64,000 bases of DNA from Anaerolineae bacterium (lineage in GTDB: Bacteria; Chloroflexota; Anaerolineae; Aggregatilineales; Phototrophicaceae), in NCBI GenBank assembly GCA_022820125.1, contig JAJEGA010000053.1:1-64000 (forward strand), read 5' to 3'. Below, in pieces: positions 24,461 to 33,375 of the stretch (positions are counted from its first letter, which is position 1; each line of letters opens with the position of its first letter). The position numbers and the translations under genes were made by a program. The notes below the pieces were generated by a model. It saw only the letters and a program-made list of their open reading frames with translations. It did not search any database and was not told where the DNA came from.

Positions 24461-27025
24461 ATGCCTGCCCCTGCCTCAGATTTATTCACGCCTATCAATC
24501 TTGAAGACAGCTTTAACTGTGACCGCGCGATGCTGGATGAGCGGCTGGCGCGGCGCGAAGACGATGCCTTTGGCGCGCAGAGCTACCGCGGCATTCCCTT
24601 TGCCTTTGGCGCCGCTGGCCAGGCGAATGCGATCCTGCTGGATGGCGGCGAAGTCCGCATATCGACCGACAGCCTCAAAGCGAGCTACCTGATCTTCGCT
24701 CACATCGTCGAAGACAGGCGGCCGGAACTACCCTCAGATCTCGCGGAAGTCGATGCGATTCAGCCAGGGGAAGGGACGATGGCAGCCAATGAGCTGGGTG
24801 ACCTGGTCGCGGAATATTCGCTGCGCTATGAGGATGGCGCCACGGCGAGCATACCGATTCGGCGGCGTTTCGCCATTCAGCAGGCGCGCGTTTACTGGGG
24901 CGCGAGCGCCTTCGCGGCTGTACCACATACGCGGGACACGGTGGTCCGCAGCGCTTCGGAAATGAGCGAGCTTGGACGCCTGCCGGCCGAGACCTATGGA
25001 CGGGGCGAGACGCGGCACGGCAGCGGACGAGACGCGGCCGGCGAGCACATCTGGCTCTACGCCTTGCCCAACCCCGAGCCAGACAAAGCCATCAGCGAAA
25101 TCCGCCTGGCAAGCAAAGGCGAGCGCGCCTTGATCTACGGCGTCAGCGCGACGCAAGTTGAAGCGCATCCGCTGCGCGCCTGGACGCGGCGAAAGCTGCC
25201 ATTGGCGCTGCCGGATGGGGTGAAGTTCAACGCGATCGGCGAACTGGATGGCGTTGATATCGATCTCGGCACGGTGATTTCGGCGAGGGCGCAACTGGAT
25301 TATGCGCGCGACGAGTGGTTCGGCGAGGCGACCAATGCGCAGCCGGCGCGCTCGGATAGTGCCGCGATCATCGAATTTGCGGCGCATCCGCAGGCGAAGC
25401 TGTATTTGCAGGCTGAAGACGGTGAATGGCTGACCACGGATCTCAGTCAGTCTGAGGGCTGGTCGGTATGGACTTATGAAGCGCGGCAGTTGGTTCGTGT
25501 GCTTGTGCGGGATGAGAGCGGGCGCGAGGTTGCCGCGCGCATCCATTTTCACGGCGAATACGGCGAGTACCTGCCGCCGCGCGGGAATCACCGGCGAGTC
25601 AACGGCTATTGGTTTGAAGACAACTACGGCGAATTCGTCAACGGGCAGAATCAGTACGCCTATATCCCCGGTCATTGCGAAGTGGAGCTGCCGCTGGGCG
25701 AGGTCTTCGTCGAGATCAGCCGCGGTTATGAGATAAAGCCGATAAGGACCAGCTTTCAGGTGACAGCGGAGACGGCGGAGATGACCTTCACCTTGGAGAA
25801 GCTGCTGGATTGGGGCGAGCGCGGCTGGGTCTCGGCGGACACGCACGTGCATTTTCTCAGTCCGCAGACGGCGCTGCTGGAGGGGTCGGCCGAGGGCGTC
25901 AATGTCGTCAATCTGCTGGCGAGCCAATGGGGCGAGATGTTCAGCAACGTCAGCGATTTTGACGGGCGGACGACCCTGGGCGCGAAGGACTTCGGCGGCG
26001 ATGGCGAGTTTTTGGTGCGCGTCGGCACGGAGAATCGCATGCAGGCGCTGGGGCATATTTCGCTGCTCGGTTATTCGGGGGCGATGATCCATCCCTTGTG
26101 CAGCGGTGGACCATCGGAATCGGCGATTGGCGATGCGCTGGATGTGAGCATGGCTGAATGGGCGGAGCGCTGCATTGAGCAGAATGGCTTGGTGGTGCTG
26201 CCGCATGCGCCCAACCCGCAGGCGGAGCGCGCCGCCGATATCGTGCTGGGTTTGGCGCATGCGATTGAGATGATGAGTTTCAATCCCTTCAGCGCGCAGA
26301 TTACGCCCTACGGGCTGCTCGATTGGTATCGCTATCTCAATTTGGGTTATCAGATTCCGGTTGTCGGCGGGTCGGACAAGATGAGCGCGGCTTCGCTTTT
26401 GGGCGGCATCCGCACCTACGCTCATTTGGGCGAGCGCGCATTCAGCTATGAGAATTGGATGGCGGCGGTCAAGGGTGGCAATACCTTTGTGACGGTTGGT
26501 CCGCTATTGGAGTTGGAAGTCGCCGGTTTGTCGCCGGGCGGGCGGCTTGATTTGCCAGTAGGCGGCGGCACGGTGGATCTGGCTTGGCGGGTCGAATCGG
26601 CGGCGCTGCCGATTGAGAAGATTGAAGTAGTGGTCGGCGGGTTCGCTATGGAGGCGCAGTCGGTTGATGGCGCGCTGGAGGCGGCGGGCGGCGCTTCGGT
26701 CTTCGTCAGCGAGTCGACCTGGATCGCCTTGCGCGTCCGCGGCAGCCACGGGGGACGGGCGGGCGAGATTGCGGCGCACAGCAGTTGCGTGCAAGTGTGC
26801 GTGGACGGGGCGCGTCCCTTCAAGCGAGAAGACGCGATTGCGGTTCTGGAGCAGATCGAGGGGGCGATTGCTTATGTGGACACGTTGGCGCCACGAGCGG
26901 CGGCGCGCCAATATAAGAAGACCCGCGCGGCGATCGAAGCGGCGCACAATCGCCTGCACCAACTGATGCATCGGCAGGGGATATATCACAAACACAATCC
27001 GCTGCATGAGCACGGGGAGCATTGA
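24461..27025 (+). CDS. CehA/McbA-family metallohydrolase (PHP-like)
   Basis: 854 residues. The N-terminal 450 residues are beta-rich, without transmembrane segments or signal peptide. The C-terminal half holds the PHP-like metal-dependent hydrolase domain: GWVSADTHVHFLSP (metal site HVH), then VLPHAPNPQAERAADIVLG, GGSDKMSAASLLGGIRTYA and KGGNTFVTVGPLLELEV, the usual order for the CehA/McbA family, which includes carbaryl hydrolase. The substrate is unknown. ATG 24461 follows GGAGAAA; TTG 24446 is an alternative. It stands alone, enclosed by 158-bp inverted repeats, so it may be a passenger that moves or inverts with them. Confidence 0.85.
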   Translation: MPAPASDLFTPINLEDSFNCDRAMLDERLARREDDAFGAQSYRGIPFAFGAAGQANAILLDGGEVRISTDSLKASYLIFAHIVEDRRPELPSDLAEVDAIQPGEGTMAANELGDLVAEYSLRYEDGATASIPIRRRFAIQQARVYWGASAFAAVPHTRDTVVRSASEMSELGRLPAETYGRGETRHGSGRDAAGEHIWLYALPNPEPDKAISEIRLASKGERALIYGVSATQVEAHPLRAWTRRKLPLALPDGVKFNAIGELDGVDIDLGTVISARAQLDYARDEWFGEATNAQPARSDSAAIIEFAAHPQAKLYLQAEDGEWLTTDLSQSEGWSVWTYEARQLVRVLVRDESGREVAARIHFHGEYGEYLPPRGNHRRVNGYWFEDNYGEFVNGQNQYAYIPGHCEVELPLGEVFVEISRGYEIKPIRTSFQVTAETAEMTFTLEKLLDWGERGWVSADTHVHFLSPQTALLEGSAEGVNVVNLLASQWGEMFSNVSDFDGRTTLGAKDFGGDGEFLVRVGTENRMQALGHISLLGYSGAMIHPLCSGGPSESAIGDALDVSMAEWAERCIEQNGLVVLPHAPNPQAERAADIVLGLAHAIEMMSFNPFSAQITPYGLLDWYRYLNLGYQIPVVGGSDKMSAASLLGGIRTYAHLGERAFSYENWMAAVKGGNTFVTVGPLLELEVAGLSPGGRLDLPVGGGTVDLAWRVESAALPIEKIEVVVGGFAMEAQSVDGALEAAGGASVFVSESTWIALRVRGSHGGRAGEIAAHSSCVQVCVDGARPFKREDAIAVLEQIEGAIAYVDTLAPRAAARQYKKTRAAIEAAHNRLHQLMHRQGIYHKHNPLHEHGEH

Positions 27026-27033
27026 TTTTTTCA

Positions 27034-27077
27034 CCACAGCCGCCCGGCGGCAGCGATATGGTCTGCCGCGCTCACAC
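27034..27077. repeat. Dispersed hairpin element, copy 3, with changed stem
   Basis: Same flanks as copies 1 and 2 (CCACAG at the start, CTCACACAAAATA at the end), but the stem is CGGCAG...CTGCCG instead of CAAGTC...GACTTG. Pairing is kept while sequence changes. Confidence 0.55.
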
Positions 27078-27156
27078 AAAATATCGAAACCGGTCCAATC
27101 GCAAGTTGTAGGGGCGTGAGCGGATTCAATAATAAAGAGGCACAGAGGTCATAGTA

Positions 27157-27314
27157 GTAAGTCCAATAAAGTAATGCAACAAAATGAAGGAACGTCGTAG
27201 GGGCGACTCTTGAGTCGCCCACATGTACAATGGCGACATAGTGGGCGAGACAAGTCTCGCCCCTACAGATCTCGAATCAGATTAGCATCGCGCTTTTTCG
27301 CATGACTTACTTGC
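27157..27314. repeat. Right 158-bp inverted repeat flanking the CehA/McbA gene
   Basis: Reverse complement of 24177-24334, from GTAAGTCC to the complement of GCAAGTAAGTCATGCG. Differences are scattered single bases (for example AATAAAGTAATG against the complement of CATAACATTATT). Confidence 0.85.
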
Positions 27315-27452
27315 ACCTACTGAGAAATACGAGTGCGCGTGACCAGAATGTTCGCCTATACAAAACTGCGACGGCGAGTTTTCTGTGTACGGGTCAACTG
27401 GCGGCTGACCCACATGTCGCGATCTTGTATTGATAATCCGACGGAACTTGCG

Positions 27453-27743
27453 TCAACTGCGGTTGTCAGCGGTGGGCTCGACGATGACGTTGACGAATTC
27501 AAATTTCTGCTTGTTGCGCGGCTGGTTGTTCTCGGCTTGGTTGATTTCCACCAGCGTCACCTGCGCGCCCAGGCTTTCGAGGACGTACTTGGTGTGCCAT
27601 TCGCCGGCTTGCTGCACGTTGCGCAGGTAGAGCAGCCGCCCCTTGGGATCCATCAAGCGGAGTTTGAATTTGGCGCGCCAGAGTCTCATGCGGCTGAGAT
27701 CATCAAGCAGAGCCCGGCGTTCGTCTTCGTTGAGATATGCCAT
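27453..27743 (-). CDS. Conserved-looking hypothetical protein
   Basis: 96 residues. Pattern: helical N-terminus (MAYLNEDERRALLDDLSRMR), a central beta part (KFKLRLMDPKGRLLYLRNVQ) and a C-terminal strand region. It may be a small OB- or Sm-like domain, but I do not recognise it. It diverges from xseA with 80 bp between the starts. The well-formed N-terminus and codon use support a real gene. Confidence 0.65.
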   Translation of the reverse strand: MAYLNEDERRALLDDLSRMRLWRAKFKLRLMDPKGRLLYLRNVQQAGEWHTKYVLESLGAQVTLVEINQAENNQPRNKQKFEFVNVIVEPTADNRS

Positions 27744-27823
27744 TGCCCATCCTCATTAGCCGATAATAGCGAAATCTGGGATAATTGTAGCGGTCGAAGC
27801 GCGGCATCACAACGGGATATGCG

Positions 27824-29014
27824 ATGCAAACTTTTTCCGTCGGCGAGATCACGAGCTACATCCACGAGCTCTTTGATGCGGACGATGTCCTGGCAGACGT
27901 TTGGGTGCGGGGCGAAGTCTCGAATCTGACGGTGGCGCGTTCCGGTCACTGGTATTTCACAATCAAGGACGCCGACGCGCAATTGCGCTGCGTGATGTTT
28001 CGCGGGGCGGCAAGGTCGGTGCGAATTGATGTGGGCGCCGGCGATGAAATCCTGGCGCGCGGGCGGGTCAGCGTGTATGAGGCGCGCGGCGAGTATCAGC
28101 TTTATGCCCGGAGCATTGAGGCGGTCGGCGGCATCGGGGATTTGCATCGGCAGTTTGAAGCGCTGAAAGCCAAGCTGGATGCGGAAGGCTTGTTTGACCC
28201 GGCGCGAAAGCAGCCGATTCCCGCCTTCCCTGTTCGCATCGGCGTGGCGACGTCTTCAACCGCAGCCGCCTGGCACGATATACAGAATGTGCTGCGCCGG
28301 CGCTTTCCATTGGCTGAGGTCGTATTGAGCCCGACGCTGGTGCAGGGGATGGAAGCGCCCGCGCAAATAGTGATGGCGCTGGAGCGACTCAATCGGCGCG
28401 CTGATATCGACACCATCATCATCGCCCGCGGCGGCGGCTCGCTGGAAGATCTCTGGGGCTTCAATGACGAGCGCGTGGCGCGGGCGGTGGCGAGCAGTCG
28501 CATACCGGTGATTAGCGGTATCGGACACGAAATTGACTTCACAATCGTGGATTTCGTCGCCGATCTGCGGGCGCCGACGCCTTCAGCCGCGGCCGAATTG
28601 GCGACGCCGAATCGCGATGATCTGCTGCTGGATTTGGATCGGCTGCGGGCGAGGCTTGCCGGGCTGCTGGGCAATAGCCTCGCCGAGCATTCGCGCGACC
28701 TTGGGCAAGCTCAGAGCGCGCTGCGTTTCTTCAGTCCGCGCAAAATGATAGCGGCGGCGCAGCGTGATGTAGCGGATGGAAGGCTGCGTTTATCGCGAGC
28801 GGCGGCGCTAAAGCTGGAGCGCCTCGGCGATCGGCTGGCGAGCGAGACCAACGCGTTGGAGGCGGCCAGTCCAGAGCACATTTTGGCGCGCGGTTATGCC
28901 TTGGTGACGGACGAAAGCGGCGCGCTTATCCGCGAGGCGGCGCAGGTCAGCAGAGATCAGCGATTGAACGTACAATTATCAAGAGACCGTATCCGGGTGA
29001 GGGTCGACGATTGA
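27824..29014 (+). CDS. xseA: Exodeoxyribonuclease VII large subunit
   Basis: 396 residues. N-terminal OB-fold (FSVGEITSYIHELFDADDVL, VWVRGEVSNL), then the catalytic domain with GVATSSTAAAWHDIQNVLRR, RGGGSLEDLWGFNDE and GIGHEIDFTIVDFVADLRAP, followed by a long helical region for XseB binding and the C-terminal LARGYALVTDESG. It degrades single-stranded DNA in both directions as a complex with several XseB subunits. The stop overlaps the xseB start. Confidence 0.95.
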   Translation: MQTFSVGEITSYIHELFDADDVLADVWVRGEVSNLTVARSGHWYFTIKDADAQLRCVMFRGAARSVRIDVGAGDEILARGRVSVYEARGEYQLYARSIEAVGGIGDLHRQFEALKAKLDAEGLFDPARKQPIPAFPVRIGVATSSTAAAWHDIQNVLRRRFPLAEVVLSPTLVQGMEAPAQIVMALERLNRRADIDTIIIARGGGSLEDLWGFNDERVARAVASSRIPVISGIGHEIDFTIVDFVADLRAPTPSAAAELATPNRDDLLLDLDRLRARLAGLLGNSLAEHSRDLGQAQSALRFFSPRKMIAAAQRDVADGRLRLSRAAALKLERLGDRLASETNALEAASPEHILARGYALVTDESGALIREAAQVSRDQRLNVQLSRDRIRVRVDD

Positions 29015-29220
29015 TGGATGACATAAAAAATCTGAGCTACGAAGCGGCTTACGACGAGTTGGCGGCGCTGGTGGCGCGGATGGAAAGCGGCGAGCTATCG
29101 CTGGAGAAATCGGTGGCGCTGTATGAGCGGGGGCAGAAGCTGTCCGCCCACTGTCAAGCGCTGCTGGAAGAGGCTCAGCTGAAGATCGCGCGGGTGGACG
29201 AAGCGGGTCCAGCGGATTAG
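29014..29220 (+). CDS. xseB: Exodeoxyribonuclease VII small subunit
   Basis: 68 residues, the usual size. MDDIKNLSYEAAYDELAALV, then MESGELSLEKSVALYERGQK is the family signature. ATG 29014 overlaps the xseA TGA as TGATG; a TTG one codon earlier is possible. It coats the helical arm of XseA. Confidence 0.93.
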   Translation: MDDIKNLSYEAAYDELAALVARMESGELSLEKSVALYERGQKLSAHCQALLEEAQLKIARVDEAGPAD

Positions 29221-29247
29221 CCGGCGGCTAGCGGGAAAGCGCGACGC

Positions 29248-30489
29248 ATGATTGACTACAGCAGGCTGCCAACCGCGGCGGAGAAGAACATCTCGGTGCG
29301 CGTCAAGGGCGCGGCCGAGCGGGCGCTGCGGCAGGGGCATCCCTGGGTCTTTGAAGAGTCCATCCTGCGGCAGAGCCACCTGGGCAACGCCGGCGACCTG
29401 GCGGTCATCTACGACCGGGCGAAGAACAACTTCCTGGCGGTGGGCTTGTACGATCCGCTGTCGCCAATTCGCATCAAGGTCTTGCAGACGCTTGAACCGC
29501 TTCGGATTGACCGCGCCTTCTTCGCCGAGAAGCTGAAGGCGGCGCAGGCGACGCGAAGCCCGCTGATCAACGAAGGCACAACCGGCTACCGGCTCGTTTA
29601 TGGCGAGAGCGATGGCTTCCCGACGCTCATCATCGACCGCTATGGCGAAACGCTGGTGATGAAACTGTATAGCACCGCCTGGCTGCCTCATCTTGAAGCG
29701 CTTATCGGCGCGCTGGAAGAGACGATTGTCTTCGATAATCTGGTATTGCGCTTGAGCCGCGCGCTGCAGTCGGATCGGCTGAATGTCGCCAAGCTTTATG
29801 GCTTGGAGGATGGGCAACGGCTGATTGGAGACGGCGCTGACGAACCGGTCCAGTTTGTGGAGAACGGCTTGCTTTTTCAAGCTGATGTGAAGAAGGGGCA
29901 CAAAACCGGCTTTTTCTTCGATCAGCGGGACAATCGGCAGAAGGCGCGCGAACTGGCGAAGGGACGGCGCGTGCTTGATGTCTTCGCCTATACCGGCGCA
30001 TTCTCTGTGTATGCGCTGGCGGGCGGCGCGCGGGCGATCACGGCGCTGGATGCCAGCGAGCCAGCGCTGGAGACGCTCAAGCGCAATGTGGAGAGCAACG
30101 GATTCGATACGGAGTTAATTGATGTGGCGCCGGGCGATGCCTTCGCCAGCTTGACGCAGCTGATCCAGGCGCGGCGCAAGTTCAATATGGTGATTGTCGA
30201 TCCACCCGCTTTCGCCAATAGCCGCGCCAGCATGCGCAATGCGGTGCTGGCATATCGGCGCCTGGTGGAGATGGCCCTGCGGCTGCTGGCGGATGAAGGC
30301 CTATTGGTGATGGCCTCCTGCTCAAGCCGCATCCATGCCGAGATGTTCTACCAATTGGTGGAGCGCTCGGCGATGGTGGCCGGTTTCAAGCTGGAGATCA
30401 TAGTGAAGACCGGCCACGCCTTGGATCATCCGGTGGGCTTCCCCGAAGCCGCTTATCTGAAGGCGCTTTTCGCGCGGGTGAAGACCTAA
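29248..30489 (+). CDS. Class I rRNA large-subunit methyltransferase, RlmI-like
   Basis: 413 residues. N-terminal PUA domain (RVKGAAERALRQGHPWVFEE), central EEHEE-like domain, and a C-terminal Rossmann methyltransferase: GFFFDQRDNRQKARELAKGR, motif I VLDVFAYTGAFSVYALAGGA and catalytic-region NMVIVDPPAFANS. RlmI makes m5C1962 in 23S rRNA; the group also has proteins of unproved target. It follows xseB by 27 bp. Confidence 0.88.
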   Translation: MIDYSRLPTAAEKNISVRVKGAAERALRQGHPWVFEESILRQSHLGNAGDLAVIYDRAKNNFLAVGLYDPLSPIRIKVLQTLEPLRIDRAFFAEKLKAAQATRSPLINEGTTGYRLVYGESDGFPTLIIDRYGETLVMKLYSTAWLPHLEALIGALEETIVFDNLVLRLSRALQSDRLNVAKLYGLEDGQRLIGDGADEPVQFVENGLLFQADVKKGHKTGFFFDQRDNRQKARELAKGRRVLDVFAYTGAFSVYALAGGARAITALDASEPALETLKRNVESNGFDTELIDVAPGDAFASLTQLIQARRKFNMVIVDPPAFANSRASMRNAVLAYRRLVEMALRLLADEGLLVMASCSSRIHAEMFYQLVERSAMVAGFKLEIIVKTGHALDHPVGFPEAAYLKALFARVKT

Positions 30490-30500
30490 TTTACGGGTGG

Positions 30501-30577
30501 TTGTAGGGGCGACTCTTGAGTCGCCCGATATATTGGAGAAAACTTCATTGATGGGCGACCCAAGAGCCGCCCCTACA
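30501..30577. repeat. Doublet of palindromic GGGCGAC-type elements
   Basis: TTGTAGGGGCGACTCTTGAG with TCGCCC (30501-30526) and GGGCGACCCAAGAGCCGCCC with CTACAG (30552-30577), in inverted orientation between two convergent genes. They may serve as a bidirectional terminator. Confidence 0.75.
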
Positions 30578-30597
30578 GGTTCTTCGTTTGTGAGACG

Positions 30598-31335
30598 CTA
30601 CTGCGAATCGCGGCGCATCAGGCTGAAGCTCTGACCCGTTGGACCGGTCAGCGGCTGGGTCGCCAAGAAGAGCGCCAGCGGCAGAACGTCTTCGGGCTGC
30701 TTGAACCACTCGGCGCCGAATGCGGTATCGTCCGAACGATTGACCGCCGCCGTAATCTCCGTCTGCACCAAGCCCGGAATCAGTTCATTGACGCAGATAT
30801 GGTCGGGGCGCAGCTCAGCCGCCAGGGCGCGGACGAACATCCAGGCGCCCGCTTTGGCCGCGCCGTAGGCCGAATGCGCGTCATCGACGACGCGGTGACC
30901 GACGCCGGAGCCGACCACGATGATATGCCCGCCCTGCCCTTTCATATCGGGAATGGCGTATTTGCAAGTGTAGTAGACGCCGAGGAGATTGACGCGCAGG
31001 GTCCGCTCCCAATCGGCGATGTCGCTCTCTTCGACCGAGGCGCGCGAGAAGTTGCCCCCGGCGTTGGCGATGACGATATCGACCGGCCCGAATCGGGCGC
31101 GGGTTAAGGTATAGAGGCGCTTGACAGCGGACGCGTCGGTGACATCGCAGCGGACGGCAATGGCGTCGCCGCCGGCGGCGCCTATTAAGCCGACCGTCTC
31201 GTCAATCTGTGTTTGCGTGCGGGCGGCGCAGGCTACCTTGGCGCCCTGCTCGGCGAATCCGATGGCGATGGCGCGCCCGATGCCCCGCCCGGCGCCGGTG
31301 ATGACCGCGACTTTGCCTTCAAGTTGGTTGGTCAT
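30598..31335 (-). CDS. Short-chain dehydrogenase/reductase
   Basis: 245 residues, classical SDR. NAD(P)-binding TGAGRGIGRAIAIGFAEQGA near residues 14-33, NAGGNF at about 91, catalytic Tyr-Lys in SAYGAAKAGAW. The arginine after the second beta strand (AARTQ) suggests NADPH preference. The substrate is unknown. It stands between two repeat-rich gaps with no co-directional partner close by. Confidence 0.88.
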   Translation of the reverse strand: MTNQLEGKVAVITGAGRGIGRAIAIGFAEQGAKVACAARTQTQIDETVGLIGAAGGDAIAVRCDVTDASAVKRLYTLTRARFGPVDIVIANAGGNFSRASVEESDIADWERTLRVNLLGVYYTCKYAIPDMKGQGGHIIVVGSGVGHRVVDDAHSAYGAAKAGAWMFVRALAAELRPDHICVNELIPGLVQTEITAAVNRSDDTAFGAEWFKQPEDVLPLALFLATQPLTGPTGQSFSLMRRDSQ

Positions 31336-31370
31336 GGTTCAATCTTTTCTCTACAATCTGTTGGCCGAGT

Positions 31371-31479
31371 GGGCGACTCACAGAGTCGCCCCTACAGTTC
31401 CTATTGTGCGGGCGACCCTGTGACGCGCCCTTACCATTCATTTAATGCGCGGGTGGGCGACCCAAGGGTCGCCCCTACA
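31371..31479. repeat. Triplet of palindromic GGGCGAC-type elements
   Basis: Copies at 31371-31396 (GGGCGACTCACAGAGTCGCC), 31410-31434 (degenerate: GGGCGACCCTGTGACGCGCC) and 31454-31479 (GGGCGACCCAAGGGTCGCCC), all in one orientation, in the 177-bp gap between the SDR and murJ. Confidence 0.75.
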
Positions 31480-31512
31480 ACTAGCATTGGCAAGCGGGCA
31501 AGAAACAATGGC

Positions 31513-33147
31513 TTAGTCCCTGAAAGGCAGCAGGCGGCGGACAAAGGGTTCGAGCAAGGGGCGTATCTCGCTAATGTTTAACAGGTAGCCGCCGCCGAAG
31601 AAGATCAGCGCCGCCAGGGCGCAGCCGCTCAGCGCCAGGCTTAAACCGCCTGCGGGCAAAGCCCCCGTCAGAAGCCCGAGGGCGGCTGCCATCAGGAGTG
31701 ACAGGAGCAAGCTTCCGCCAGCGCTCGTCAGAATGTCGCGATCGTGGATGCCGGGCGTCGAACCCAGGCCCGACAGGCGTCGGCGCATCAGCCACCAGAG
31801 CGCCAGCGCTTCCACGATCGTGGTCAGGGCATTGGCGAGCGCCAGCCCGGCAAACGCGCCCCGCGCCAGACTGCCGGGATCGCCAATGATTTTTATGAAG
31901 ATGAGATTGAGCGCGATATTGCTGATCATGGCGATCGCCCCGGCGATGGCGGGCGTTCTTGTATCTTCCAGGGCGTAAAAGGCGCGCGAGAGCACTTCCA
32001 GCAGGGCGAAGCCGCCGATGCCGATGGCGTAGAAGCCCATTGCCCAGGCGACCGCGCTCGTGCTCTCCGCCGTCCATTCGCCGCGCTGAAGCACGCTGAC
32101 CAAAGGCTCGCCCAGAACAATCAGCAGGGTCGAGGCGGGAAAGGATAAACAGAGCACATTGCGCATGGCGCGCGAAAGGCGGTCTTTGAAGCCATCGTAA
32201 TCGCCCTCGGCTTTGAGCGCCGCCAACGTGGGAAAGACTGCCGAGCCCTGGCTCTGGGCGATGATGCCGAGCACGAAGAAGGTCAGCATGAAAGCGTAGC
32301 GGACAGCGCCGACGCTGCCGGCGGCCATGGTGTTTGCCAGGATGATATTGACGTGAAAATTGATCTGCACGACGGCGAGACCGAAAACGCGCGGACCCAT
32401 CAAGCGCAGGACATCCAGCACGCCGGGGGCGCCAGGCGCGAGCAGGGGGCGCAGGCGCGTCGGCAGCTTGACGACGCCGGGCAGCTGCACCAGCAGATGC
32501 AGCAGCGCGCTTAAGACAGCGCCATAAGCCAAGCCCATGATGTTCAGATCGCCGACTTGGCCCACGTCCGGATGCGGCGAGAGCGCTGGCGCGATAAAAA
32601 GCGCGCCGATGATGATGCCGATATTGTTCATGCTCAGAGCGATTGCCGGCAGCCAGAAGGCGGTGTGTGATTGCAGCAAGCCCATCAAGAGACCGCTGAT
32701 GCTGAAGACAACGGGCGTCAGCATCATCAGGCGCACCATATCGATCATGAGCTGCTGTTCCTGTGGCGGGCGCTCGCGATAGAGGATGAGCGTCACCAAC
32801 TGCGGGGCGAAGGCGTGGACGAGCAGCCCGAGCAGCGCGGCGCCAGCAGCCGACAGGCTCATCACAGCGCTGGCGAGGCGGGAGGCCGCTTCCTGGTCGC
32901 TGATGCGGAATTTGGCGTAGATGGGGATGAAAGACGAACCGAGCGCGCCCCCGGCGACCAGCACAAAAACCGACTCGGGCAGTTGCTGGGCGGCGGCGAA
33001 GGCATCGTAGGCGGCGCCGGTGCCGAATTGCGCGCCGACCACCGCCAGGCGAACCAAGCCGAGCAAGCCGCTCGCCACAAAGCCAGCGAGCACGATGACC
33101 GCTTTTTCGATGATTTCTCGATTGTCCAGGACGTCGCTTTGCGTCAT
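31513..33147 (-). CDS. murJ: Lipid II flippase MurJ
   Basis: 544 residues, about 14 transmembrane helices, MOP superfamily. Typical features: N-terminal VIVLAGFVASGLLGLVRLAV, GAAYDAFAAAQQLPESVFVL and SSFIPIYAKF. It flips lipid-linked peptidoglycan precursors. Length fits the family. ATG 33147 follows GGGAAAGGTC on the reverse strand. It diverges from rplI across a gap holding two palindromes and the rplI promoter. Confidence 0.93.
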   Translation of the reverse strand: MTQSDVLDNREIIEKAVIVLAGFVASGLLGLVRLAVVGAQFGTGAAYDAFAAAQQLPESVFVLVAGGALGSSFIPIYAKFRISDQEAASRLASAVMSLSAAGAALLGLLVHAFAPQLVTLILYRERPPQEQQLMIDMVRLMMLTPVVFSISGLLMGLLQSHTAFWLPAIALSMNNIGIIIGALFIAPALSPHPDVGQVGDLNIMGLAYGAVLSALLHLLVQLPGVVKLPTRLRPLLAPGAPGVLDVLRLMGPRVFGLAVVQINFHVNIILANTMAAGSVGAVRYAFMLTFFVLGIIAQSQGSAVFPTLAALKAEGDYDGFKDRLSRAMRNVLCLSFPASTLLIVLGEPLVSVLQRGEWTAESTSAVAWAMGFYAIGIGGFALLEVLSRAFYALEDTRTPAIAGAIAMISNIALNLIFIKIIGDPGSLARGAFAGLALANALTTIVEALALWWLMRRRLSGLGSTPGIHDRDILTSAGGSLLLSLLMAAALGLLTGALPAGGLSLALSGCALAALIFFGGGYLLNISEIRPLLEPFVRRLLPFRD

Positions 33148-33184
33148 GACCTTTCCCTGAGAAGCGCGCTATGGCCGCAGGCGC

Positions 33185-33250
33185 GGGCGACCCGATGGGT
33201 AGCCCCTGCAGCCGGTTGCGATGCGAGCGACCCGATGGGCAGCCCCTACG
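33185..33250. repeat. Two palindromic GGGCGAC-type elements in tandem
   Basis: GGGCGACCCGATGGGTAGCC with CCTGC (33185-33210) and GAGCGACCCGATGGGCAGCC with CCTACG (33225-33250). They are the same subtype as the copy inside the restriction-modification gene. Confidence 0.7.
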
Positions 33251-33280
33251 GCTGGACGCCTGCGCGGGTTGGATTGCCAC

Positions 33281-33308
33281 TTGGCAGGGGCGGCGATATC
33301 GCTATAAT
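33281..33308 (+). promoter_or_regulatory. Strong putative promoter of rplI
   Basis: TTGGCA (33281-33286), 16-bp spacer, perfect TATAAT (33303-33308), 67 bp before the rplI ATG. Confidence 0.6.
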
Positions 33309-33375
33309 ATACCAGTTTAGTTTAGGGAAGACGCGGCCTGCGCGGCAGTTGACGCGGAATATGCGAGGGTATCGG

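Larger units (their letters stand above)
27026..27452. other. Gap with hairpin element and right inverted repeat
   Basis: No gene. It holds hairpin copy 3 (27034-27077), a half palindrome GTAGGGGCGTGAGCGG (27108-27123), a GAGGCACAGAGGTCATAG repeat (27137-27154) and the right 158-bp inverted repeat. The last 135 bp before the reverse-strand small gene are unassigned. Confidence 0.5.

Noticed and set aside
24734-26425. Reverse-strand frame of 563 codons inside the metallohydrolase gene
   Set aside because: Antisense shadow; the forward frame has the HVH and PHP-like motifs, the reverse one is Arg/Gln-rich with no domain.
24177-27314. Composite transposon around the metallohydrolase
   Set aside because: There is no transposase, no insertion-sequence end and no proven target duplication; I report only the inverted repeats.
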